NCBI GenBank assembly: GCA_026770585.1
Contig: MU647263.1
Location: 118,889 to 129,691, forward strand
Length of the DNA stretch: 10,803 bases
Direction of reading: 5' to 3'
Source: Baffinella frigidus
Lineage: Eukaryota; Cryptophyceae; Cryptomonadales; Baffinellaceae
Numbering within the stretch: position 1 is the first letter of the stretch; the number at the start of each line of letters is the position of its first letter. The notes under the pieces were generated by a model. It was not told where the DNA came from. It saw nothing but the letters and a program-made list of their open reading frames with translations, and did not search any database. Position numbers and translations under genes: made by a program. Positions 5,671 to 10,571 of this stretch are shown one piece after another.

Positions 5671-5700
5671 AGGTGGGGCGGAGACCTCCCGCGACAAGCA
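5671..5700 (+). repeat. Repeat family J, copy 5 (left part)
   Basis: aggtggggcggagacctccc, then gcgacaagca. It runs directly into family E copy 3, so the E element lies between J copies 5 and 6. Confidence 0.8.
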
Positions 5701-5812
5701 TTGCCTACGGTAGGCCGTAGGGGCCTCGGGGGGGGTCCTACGGAACATCAGGTCCTAGGAGCCCTACGGCCCACCGTAGGCAATATTAGGTCTACACGGT
5801 TTTGAGGACGTT
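5699..5812. mobile_element. MITE family E, copy 3 (left end lost)
   Basis: cattgcctacggtaggccgt, then a G-rich apex, gtcctacgg, aggtcctaggagccctacgg, cccaccgtaggcaat and the right terminus cacggttttgaggacgt. The outer left arm is replaced by J sequence. Fusion with J copies 5 and 6 gives a J-E-J block, parallel to E copy 2 with J copy 1. Confidence 0.85.
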
Positions 5813-5820
5813 GGCCTAGT

Positions 5821-5934
5821 CAGGTGGGTCGGAGACCTCCCGCGACCACCACGACAGGCTCGTCGCCACGGGCCGCGCCTCTCGAGTCTTTCGACTCCAC
5901 CGACCCGCGCCGCGAGTCGTGCCCGTGTGACACT
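5821..5934 (+). repeat. Repeat family J, copy 6 (longest)
   Basis: caggtgggtcggagacctcc, cgcgaccaccacgacaggct, cgggccgcgcct, then an extra gagtc-tttc-gactc hairpin, and gtgcccgtgtgacactt. This copy extends furthest to the right and overlaps the left arm of inverted repeat K. Confidence 0.82.
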
Positions 5935-6079
5935 TGTGATGCTCGCCTGCCAGGGGACACGCGCGGATAAGGACACGGCCCGCTCGTGTCCCAACAACTT
6001 ATCGCCCAGACGACTTATCACGGAGTTAACTTTTCACGTATCGCCCTGCCAGAAGAGCGTCACAAGTGTCACACGGGCA
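5920..6079. mobile_element. Inverted repeat K (35-bp arms)
   Basis: The left arm 5920-5954 (tgcccgtgtgacacttgtga, then gctcgcctgccagg) and the complement of 6045-6079 agree at 31 of 35 positions. The interior carries a 53-bp segment (5993-6045) that is also present, inverted, at 6930-6986. There is no coding content. Confidence 0.85.
5993..6045 (+). repeat. Dispersed segment shared with 6930-6986 (inverted)
   Basis: aacaacttatcgcccagacg, acttatcacggagttaac, ttttcacgtatcgcc. The reverse complement is found at 6930-6986 with one base change and a 4-base insertion (cgta). The two copies are about 0.9 kb apart and highly similar. Confidence 0.9.
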
Positions 6080-6105
6080 GCGGATAAGGACACGCCCCGG
6101 CCGCA

Positions 6106-6117
6106 GGGGGGGGGGGG
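6106..6117. repeat. Poly-G run (12 G)
   Basis: Twelve consecutive G residues, directly after ccccggccgca. Its length may be uncertain in the assembly. Confidence 0.8.
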
Positions 6118-6179
6118 CTCGTGGGAATACGCGTAGCAAAGAACCCTAGCTAGGGACGTGACGTCGGCTGACCGCGGTA

Positions 6180-6354
6180 GATCATTAGTCAGAATTTCAG
6201 GACGCAACGGTTTGTTTCCGGGTACTAAATGAGTGTGCGGTCCCACGTGAGAGGCAGCTCCTCGTTCTTTCCACGTCCGATTTGTTACACCGAATTTCGG
6301 ATCCGGGTAGACGATTTAAAACAAGACTTGTATCTGAAATTCCGACTAATGACC
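6180..6354. mobile_element. Inverted repeat L (21-bp arms, 175 bp)
   Basis: gatcattagtcagaatttca(g) at 6180-6200 and the complement of 6334-6354 match at 19 of 21 positions. The interior has no strong secondary structure except accgaatttcggat near 6290. A MITE-like unit is plausible. No second copy is seen in this window. Confidence 0.7.
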
Positions 6355-6445
6355 TGGCGTGGCCCTGGGGAAAACAGGGGGGTCCTTTTGCTGCTGCAGG
6401 CTGCGGTACTGTCTGGTGGGTTGACTAGAGGTCGCCGCTGTCCCT

Positions 6446-6583
6446 CCATTAGCAGCGACCGAGGACCTTTCCGCCTTGAATCCAAGACGAAATTTCGGTT
6501 AGGTTAGAGGGCAATGGATAAGGTTCCAGTACAAATAGTTTAGATGGACGGTATCCGTGAAGCCCCCGGTGGCTGCTAAGTGG
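6446..6583 (+). mobile_element. Repeat family I, copy 2 (138 bp)
   Basis: Same layout and orientation as copy 1. Left end ccattagcagc (one base lost), interior gcgaccgaggacctttccgc, gcaatggataagg, gtacaaatagttt, atccgtgaagcccccggtgg, right end ctgctaagtgg. Differences are scattered substitutions. Confidence 0.92.
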
Positions 6584-6712
6584 GGGTGTCTAGCGGGTAG
6601 CGACCCCCTTTCCCCTTAGCAGAGTGGGGCCTTTTCTGAAGCAAATCACGCTGTTCAAATGAAAGGATTCTAAAAGACCGAATGGGCAACGCTCTGCGTC
6701 TCCGCCCCGCGT
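6584..6712. other. Spacer with possible family I left-end relic
   Basis: ccccttagcagagtggggcc and ttttc at about 6613-6636 recall the left end of family I (cacttagcagc, gaggaccttttc). Homology stops there. Otherwise unassigned. Confidence 0.45.
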
Positions 6713-6889
6713 TAGAGCGTTTGCGGTAATTGTTGTCCGTTTTGGACGTGCGGTTTTCCGGTTTTCCGGTGTGAAAAAATGTTGTAAAGGGCGTAAAATA
6801 TTTTAAATGGACACGTCTGGTACAAATCAAAACCCGAAAACCGGGAAACCGCACGTCCAAAACGGACAACAATTACGGCAAACGCTCTA
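6713..6889. mobile_element. Foldback element M with 55-bp arms, TA-flanked
   Basis: Arms 6714-6768 and 6834-6888 (start AGAGCGTTTGC, then TAATTGTTGTCCGTTTTGG, ACGTGCGGTTT) are complementary with about three or four mismatches around a 65-bp AT-rich apex. Both sides read TA next to GAGCG/CGCTC, which fits a TA target duplication of the kind made by Tc1/mariner-type elements. It has no coding capacity. Confidence 0.9.
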
Positions 6890-6929
6890 CCTGTCCTCGC
6901 CGCCTAGTCTATGGTTTAGAGTATAGGGT

Positions 6930-6986
6930 GGCGATACGTACGTGAAAGGTTAACTCCGTGATAAGTCGTCTGGGCGATAAGTTGTT
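6930..6986 (-). repeat. Dispersed segment shared with 5993-6045 (inverted)
   Basis: ggcgatacgta-cgtgaaag, gttaactccgtgataagtcg, tctgggcgataagttgtt. It is the reverse complement of the interior of K, with an extra cgta. Here it has no K arms, so the segment exists independently of them. Confidence 0.9.
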
Positions 6987-7035
6987 ACCTGTCCGGTTTT
7001 GCCGCTGGAAGTCCGGCGGTTGCGGGGGTGGAGAT

Positions 7036-7096
7036 CGACGCGCGGCGCCGGGAGGACTGTGTTCTCCGAACCGCCACCGCCGCGTCGACCTGCCAG
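7036..7096 (+). repeat. 61-bp repeat N, copy 1
   Basis: gacgcgcggcgccgggagga, ctgtgttctccgaac, cgccaccgccgcgtcgacct, gccaga. It is identical to 7282-7342 except for three C/T substitutions. The two copies flank the inverted-repeat element at 7103-7278. Confidence 0.93.
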
Positions 7097-7102
7097 ACCA
7101 CA

Positions 7103-7278
7103 CAAGAATGCTAGAGGGGTCAATGTAAACCCGATGTGCTTTTAAAAGTGGGTATTAGGAACTTTCGTTGATTGGTCACGTAACTCTGCGGAATTCGCAC
7201 AGTCACGCGGTTGGAATACCCTATCCTGGTACACATGTTTACAACCCCACATGCAAATAGGTTCCTCTAGCATTCTTG
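7103..7278. mobile_element. 176-bp inverted-repeat element between N copies
   Basis: A perfect 15-bp terminal inverted repeat, CAAGAATGCTAGAGG at 7103-7117 and its complement at 7264-7278. A shorter inner pair, tgtaaac/gtttaca, lies at 7124-7130 and 7237-7243. The interior is AT-richer than the flanking N repeats and non-coding. Its position between two near-identical 61-bp direct repeats suggests insertion with a local duplication, or recombination between two elements. Confidence 0.8.
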
Positions 7279-7281
7279 AGT

Positions 7282-7342
7282 GGACGCGCGGCGCTGGGAG
7301 GACTGCGTTCTCCGAATCGCCACCGCCGCGTCGACCTGCCAG
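7282..7342 (+). repeat. 61-bp repeat N, copy 2
   Basis: Same sequence as copy 1 with three transitions (for example gcgctggg in place of gcgccggg). It starts 246 bp after copy 1, in the same orientation. Confidence 0.93.
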
Positions 7343-7415
7343 AGGGCGCTTCTTCAGAATCTCGGGATGTTCGGCGGATCGATTCGTGTGGGAAGGAACT
7401 CTCCAAATCACCCCC

Positions 7416-7497
7416 GCAGGGTGCAGGGTGCAGGGTGCAGGGTGCAGGGTGCAGGGTGCAGGGTGCAGGGTGCAGGGTGCAGGGTGCAGGGTGCAGG
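7416..7497 (+). repeat. GGGTGCA minisatellite, about 11.7 units
   Basis: Pure 7-bp units, GCAGGGT in phase, without a visible variant until the final gcaggacg. The same unit occurs in the degenerate stretch at 477-506. Because 7 is not a multiple of 3, all three frames remain open and translate to repeating GAGCRVQ-type peptide. That explains the long open frames crossing it. Confidence 0.97.
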
Positions 7498-7587
7498 ACG
7501 CCCCGCGACGTCAACCTGCCCGCCAGGCAACAGCACGTGTGAAGGAGAGGGGAAGAGGGGAGTCAACACCACGTGTCAGGGCGCGTC
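7498..7587. other. Unassigned GC-rich spacer
   Basis: Contains two cacgtgt strings (7533 and 7571) and a purine-rich gaaggagaggggaagagggg stretch. Nothing else is recognised. Confidence 0.4.
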
Positions 7588-7795
7588 ACCATCCACCACC
7601 AAGCCGTAGCAGCTTTTACCGGATCCTTCCAAGGATTCGGGTATCTGATGTTAAAAAACATCTTTCCTATGACCCTACGATAGGAAACCCTGGGGACCTC
7701 AAATTGCAGACGGGAGATACCAAAGAGATTTCGTTGGTTTAGCTGAAATTACCATGGTACCCGATCCGGTTATAAGCTGGTACGGGTTGCTGTTG
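7588..7795 (+). repeat. Structured direct repeat F, copy 1
   Basis: Aligned over about 200 bp with 10572-10803. In order it has ccgtagcagc, a hairpin ggatcctt-cc-aaggattc, tttcctat-gaccctacg-ataggaaa, ggacctc, an imperfect palindrome at 7719-7738 (accaaagaga/tttcgttggt), tagctgaaa, cccg-tccggttataagctg and cgggttgct. The copies are clearly diverged but collinear. No tRNA-like A or B box is convincing. It may be a SINE-like or foldback unit. Confidence 0.85.
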
Positions 7796-8114
7796 GATGT
7801 GCCAAGGCCCCAGCTCGAAGCTTCCCTGTCCTCGCAGCATTATGGCATTGTGTTCAGCACACGAACAGACCTCCCCAGAGCGCAGGATCCCCACACGGTG
7901 GACTATGGACCTTTCAACACAAGTCAACTTGCCAAGAGATAATTGACTTTCAGGATTTTGTGGTGTAAATTTGGTCACGTAACACCCTAGAATCTAGCCC
8001 CAAATTCAAATCCGAAACCCTCAAAGCCCTCCGAGTGGATGGAGAAATGGCGAAAAGAAGGATGGAGCCACACAGCGGACTTTGAAGGAATTTTGAATAA
8101 CCCCTAAGCGATCA
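7796..8114. other. Unassigned region, possibly old coding sequence
   Basis: No simple repeat or strong inverted repeat apart from ctagaatctag near 7987-7997. Short frames are open on both strands (62 codons plus, 7754-7942; 79 codons minus, 7739-7978) with ordinary amino acid composition. Neither has a recognisable motif and both overlap repeat F, so neither is called a gene. Confidence 0.4.
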
Positions 8115-8176
8115 CACCTACGACCCTACGGTAGGCAACACGTAGGCCCGTAGGGACATAGGGGAGTTCCTACGGA
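8115..8176. mobile_element. Diverged family E-like fragment
   Basis: cctacgaccctacggtaggc, then cgtaggcccgtagggacata, then ggggagttcctacgg. Order and content match the E left arm and apex (tacgg-attgcctacggtagg, ccgtaggggcctagg, gtcctacg), but the terminal arms are missing. Confidence 0.65.
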
Positions 8177-8347
8177 TAAGGTAACGGAAACTCGGGCACT
8201 GAGTGCCGAAAACCCCCTCGTGGCCCGCTGTGTGGTTACCGTTCCAGCAGAGGCGCTCGAAGCAAGTCGCTCGGCAGAGAAGGGCTGCGCCAAGGAGAGT
8301 CTTCTTCCCCGTGCTCTCGCCGCTGCCTCTCCCGCCTTGACACTGGG
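8177..8347. other. Unassigned spacer before the telomeric array
   Basis: A short palindrome ggcactgagtgcc lies at about 8195-8207. Otherwise the sequence is mixed and GC-rich, with no gene or longer repeat recognised. Confidence 0.4.
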
Positions 8348-8466
8348 TTTAGGGTTTAGGGTTTAGGGTTTAGGGTTTAGGGTTTAGGGTTTTAGGGTTT
8401 AGGGTTTGGGGTTTAGGGTTTAGGGTTTAGGGTTTAGGGTTTAGAGATTAGGGTTTAGGGTTTAGG
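8348..8466 (+). repeat. Interstitial telomere repeat (TTTAGGG), about 17 units
   Basis: A run of TTTAGGG with only a few variants: one TTTTAGGG, one TTTGGGG and one TTAGAGA. The G-rich strand is on top, the orientation expected at the right end of a chromosome and opposite to 763-885. Unique-looking sequence continues on both sides, so it is interstitial in this assembly. The unit is the plant/algal-type heptamer. Confidence 0.97.
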
Positions 8467-8638
8467 GATGTGAGTAGTGTCAGGTGGCCGTCAGGGGAGG
8501 GGGGGGTAGACAGATATGGGTGATCTCTGCAGACGATCTGAGAAAAGAATTGATTAAAATAATTAAGAGGAAACGGCATGTGGTGCACTACGTTAGACCA
8601 CAGGGGCAGGCGAGACCGGGCGCGGCCTCAAATCTCAA
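8467..8638. other. Unassigned spacer, possibly upstream part of the zinc-finger relic
   Basis: A G-rich start (ggggaggggggggtagac) is followed by an AT-rich piece (agaattgattaaaataatta). The end (cgcggcctcaaatctcaact, 8621-8640) gives GLKSQL in one frame, which resembles the L-containing helix of a C2H2 finger, but support is weak. Confidence 0.35.
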
Positions 8639-8774
8639 CTCGGAAGATAACTGAATCAATTCCTTTTCAATAGGAGGTTGAATAGGAGAAATTATTTGGG
8701 GCATAGTAAATGTATTTAGGCCTCCTAATCAAATGCAACCGCTAATTAGGGAACTGATTCAGTTATCTTTCGAG
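8639..8774. mobile_element. AT-rich foldback V (136 bp) bordering the zinc-finger relic
   Basis: Arms ctcggaagataactgaatca(attcc) at 8639-8663 and the complement of 8750-8774 match at 23 of 25 positions. The interior is AT-rich and contains taaatgtatttagg, which also occurs slightly changed in element U (taaatttatttagg). Zinc-finger-like codons start immediately after its right end. Confidence 0.85.
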
Positions 8775-8815
8775 ATGAAATCGCACCAGGCTGCACGCCG
8801 TCGTGTGATACACAC

Positions 8816-8981
8816 CCGGCCTCATCCGGGAAGATGTTTGATTTAAAAGAAAATGGCCTATCAAACCGAATTCTGGCCCTAATTAAATTTATTTAGGGAC
8901 CTAATTAACCTTCGTCCAACTGCTATGAACAGATAGGGACCCATTTCCTTTTAAATTAAACATGTCCCCGGATGAGGCCGG
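8816..8981. mobile_element. AT-rich foldback U (166 bp) inside the zinc-finger relic
   Basis: 41-bp arms (ccggcctcatccggg, then atgttt and atttaaaag, 8816-8856; complement at 8941-8981) with about five mismatches. The interior shares taaatttatttagg and the nearby agg-cctaatta layout with V. It interrupts the linker region between two zinc-finger fragments. Confidence 0.9.
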
Positions 8982-9053
8982 TCTACGAGCGCACCCGCAC
9001 CAACGAGCGCCCCCACGGCTGCCTCGCCTGCGGCAAGGACTGCAAGCAGTCTA

Positions 9054-9190
9054 ATCTCCATAGAAGTATTGATACATTGCTTTTGGGCAACGAAAATTTC
9101 TACACGGTTTGCTCATAAAAATAATAGTGGGGCATTTGTGTAGTAAATTTCGTTGCGACAAAAGCAAATAATTAATACTTGTGTGGAGAT
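9054..9190. mobile_element. AT-rich foldback R (137 bp) with Q at its apex, inside the zinc-finger relic
   Basis: The outer arms read atctcca, aagtatt, attgcttttg on the left (9054-9085) and their imperfect complement on the right (caaaagc, aatactt, tggagat, to 9190). Exactly between them lies Q copy 1 (9087-9156). R splits a C2H2 finger between its Cys pair and its helix. Confidence 0.88.
9087..9156. mobile_element. Q element, copy 1 (70 bp)
   Basis: Ends GCAACGAAAATTTCTACAC and GTGTAGTAAATTTCGTTGC. The same ends and nearly the same length (71 bp) are found at 10355-10425, and a short deletion form at 10037-10065. It is located at the apex of palindrome R. Confidence 0.88.
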
Positions 9191-9246
9191 GAAGTCCGGC
9201 CAGCTCACGGTCCACATGTGCGCCGCCAACAGGATCAAATGTGCAT

Positions 9247-9313
9247 CGTAGGCCTATGCCTAGGGTGGTCCTAGGGGGGGTGTCACTTTGTTATGAGCGA
9301 GGTGTCCCTGTAC
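9247..9313. mobile_element. MITE family A, copy 7 (right half only)
   Basis: cgtaggcctatgcctaggg, tggtcctagggggggtgtca, ctttgttatgagcgaggtgtccctgtac. The left arm is missing. The zinc-finger relic ends directly at its left border, so the truncated A copy may have removed the rest of that gene. Confidence 0.85.
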
Positions 9314-9315
9314 TC

Positions 9316-9454
9316 CCACTTAGCAGCCAACGGGGGTTTCACGGATACAGTCCATCTTAACGATTTGTACTAGAATCTTGTCCATTGCCCTGGATTCCAA
9401 CCGGAATTTTGCCTTGATTTCAAGGCGAAAATGAACTCGGCCGCTGCTGAGTGG
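9316..9454 (-). mobile_element. Repeat family I, copy 3 (139 bp, inverted)
   Basis: Reverse orientation to copies 1 and 2: ccacttagcagcc, gggggtttcacggatacagt, cgatttgtactagaatctt, gtccattgccctgga, tttcaaggcgaaaa, gctgctgagtgg. It begins 3 bp after the family A half element. Its length is identical to copy 1. Confidence 0.92.
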
Positions 9455-9718
9455 ATTGGCCCGAGGGGTGAGGCGTGGATTGGGATGAATGAACGGTGCT
9501 CTATGACGCGCCCAATGCAGCCTTATGACTGCCTTAGAGTCTAGTCTGACTCTCTTAAGATTACGATTAGGTTCCTAAGATTAGGTCTTAGCCTGTTGCA
9601 CCCAACTTTACTAGAATGCATCAGGAAAGACACCAGCAAGGCGTTGGGGATAACTGCTTGCGGGGCAAGGTGGTCGATTTTGGAGGCTAATTCGGAGTTG
9701 GGGCCATGTACTGCCACC
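9455..9718. other. Unassigned region with a 65-codon open frame on the minus strand
   Basis: A minus-strand frame (9541-9738) is open for 65 codons with protein-like composition (for example NSELASKIDHLAPQ). I recognise no family, and its start lies in the arm of palindrome T. It could be an exon or a relic. Near 9554-9590 a small repeat of aagatta(c/g) and gattaggt units is present. Confidence 0.35.
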
Positions 9719-9724
9719 AGCCTT

Positions 9725-9873
9725 CCGAGGTTGCTCAAATAGTGCTCTGGAACTATTTTTCAAAAGTTGATTTTTGGTACAAAATGTGCCAACTTAAGTC
9801 GCAGAGACCCCAGATCTGGGGTCTCTGCAAGGTGAAAAGAAAATGTTCCAGACCACTATTTGAGCAACCTCGG
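9725..9873. mobile_element. Foldback element T with perfect 28-bp palindrome inside
   Basis: 29-bp arms (ccgaggttgctcaaatagtg, then ctctggaac, 9725-9753; complement at 9845-9873) with one mismatch. Similarity continues outward with gaps (caccagcc). Within it, 9801-9828 is a perfect 28-bp palindrome (GCAGAGACCCCAGA and its complement) with no spacer and AGATCT at its centre. It lies off the midpoint of T, nearer the right arm. Confidence 0.92.
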
Positions 9874-9971
9874 GAGGGCTAGTGGTGAGATGGTGTGTGA
9901 ATACCCATCCTGTGCATCTCCCTCGTGGTCTTCGCCCGGGCCTCGCACGGACCATTCCGGCCGTATCGCCC
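9874..9971. other. Unassigned spacer
   Basis: Mixed GC-rich sequence between palindrome T and repeat P. No gene or repeat is recognised. Confidence 0.35.
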
Positions 9972-10000
9972 CCTGCCAGGAGGATGCGCGTGTTTCAGGA
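9972..10000 (+). repeat. 29-bp repeat P, copy 1
   Basis: cctgccaggaggatgcgcgt, then gtttcagga. It recurs at 10475-10503 with two changes. A weaker match (cctgccaggggacacgcgcg) is at 5946. P copies 1 and 2 border the Q-rich region 10037-10451 on both sides. Confidence 0.82.
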
Positions 10001-10036
10001 TTTGTCCGGGGAAACCTATTTTTCTTTCATTTGATG

Positions 10037-10065
10037 GCAACGAAAATTACTACACAATTCGTTGT
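10037..10065. mobile_element. Q element, copy 2 (short deletion form)
   Basis: gcaacgaaaattactacaca, then attcgttgt. The two Q ends are present but the roughly 40-bp middle is missing. Adjacent attagtaat gives an alternative pairing with attacta. Confidence 0.65.
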
Positions 10066-10126
10066 TATTAGTAATGTTAAAGCCATGCACGAGGAGCCTC
10101 CCTGCGGGGCAAAGCGAGGTGCAATG

Positions 10127-10221
10127 CGAGGCCGGTTCAGGGGAACGACTTTCCACTGACACTCAGGCGAAATTGACTTACTGAGAGTGTCAGTGGAAAG
10201 TCGTTCCCCTGAACCGGCCTC
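10127..10221. mobile_element. Perfect 37-bp stem foldback S
   Basis: 10128-10164 (gaggccggttcaggggaacg, actttccactgacactc) is the exact complement of 10185-10221, with a 20-base apex. aatg occurs on both sides (10123-10126 and 10222-10225), a candidate 4-bp target duplication. Perfect arms suggest recent origin or gene conversion. Confidence 0.9.
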
Positions 10222-10328
10222 AATGAGTTGACAAACACGGCCGCGGTATGGAGCTAGGGGGAGAGATGCGTCGAGACCAGAGGGCTCAAACAGCCCGCTA
10301 CCACCCCAGAGGGTAGATATCATCCAGA
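10222..10328. other. Unassigned spacer
   Basis: Mixed sequence between foldback S and the Q-containing palindrome. gaccagagggctcaaacagc is followed by ctaccaccccagagggtag, a weak inverted repeat. No gene. Confidence 0.35.
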
Positions 10329-10451
10329 CGAGTATTTATGATAAATACGCACCGGCAACGAATTTTACTACACAAATGCTTTTATAATTACTAGTAAGAT
10401 CCATTTATGTAGTAAATTTCGTTGCTGGCGCGTATTTATCATAAATACTCG
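10329..10451. mobile_element. Palindrome with 44-bp arms and Q copy 3 at its apex
   Basis: 10329-10372 and 10408-10451 are complementary with three mismatches. The outer part is itself palindromic (gtatttatgataaatac), and the inner part (10355-10425) is a 71-bp Q element (gcaacgaattttactaca at the left, tgtagtaaatttcgttgc at the right). The centre holds the 10-bp palindrome ttactagtaa. Confidence 0.92.
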
Positions 10452-10474
10452 CCGCGATTAGATATGGGGACTAG

Positions 10475-10503
10475 CCTGCCAGGAGGGTGCGCGCGTTTCA
10501 GGA
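10475..10503 (+). repeat. 29-bp repeat P, copy 2
   Basis: cctgccaggagggtgcgcgc, then gtttcagga. It is identical to 9972-10000 except for two positions and is in the same orientation. Confidence 0.82.
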
Positions 10504-10571
10504 TGCGTTCACGCTCTTTGGAGCTCCCCGCACGGCGTGCGAACCTTGACTCCAGGGCCAACCACGGGGGG

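Larger units (their letters stand above)
8775..9246 (+). pseudogene. C2H2 zinc-finger coding relic broken by foldback elements
   Basis: Three fragments in one sense read as C2H2 finger sequence. 8775-8815 gives MKSHQAARRRVIHT, a finger second half with the first zinc-binding His changed to Arg, followed by an HT linker-like end. 8981-9052 gives the linker-like RTRTNERPHG, then CLACGKDCKQS (Cys pair at codons 9020 and 9029). 9189-9245 gives MKSGQLTVHMCAANR, with Leu and the first His in place but no second His. The fragments are separated by foldbacks U (8816-8981) and R (9054-9190). The gene is not functional as read: stops occur inside the insertions and ligands are lost. An alternative is that the insertions are intron-like, but no clear GT-AG borders are seen. 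Confidence 0.7.

Noticed and set aside
7416-7497. CRISPR array
   Set aside because: The units are 7 bp, contiguous and without spacers, so this is a minisatellite. The surroundings are eukaryotic.
7251-7742. Plus-strand open frame of 163 codons
   Set aside because: It consists of repeat N, the GGGTGCA minisatellite (a repeating GAGCRVQ peptide) and repeat F. The minisatellite is open in every frame.
7588-7795. tRNA or tRNA-derived SINE for repeat F
   Set aside because: The small stems do not form a cloverleaf and no convincing A-box/B-box pair is seen. SINE origin stays possible but unsupported.
763-8466. A complete miniature chromosome capped by telomeres
   Set aside because: Sequence continues outside both telomere-like blocks, the left block is degenerate and no gene lies between them. 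Only the orientation is suggestive.
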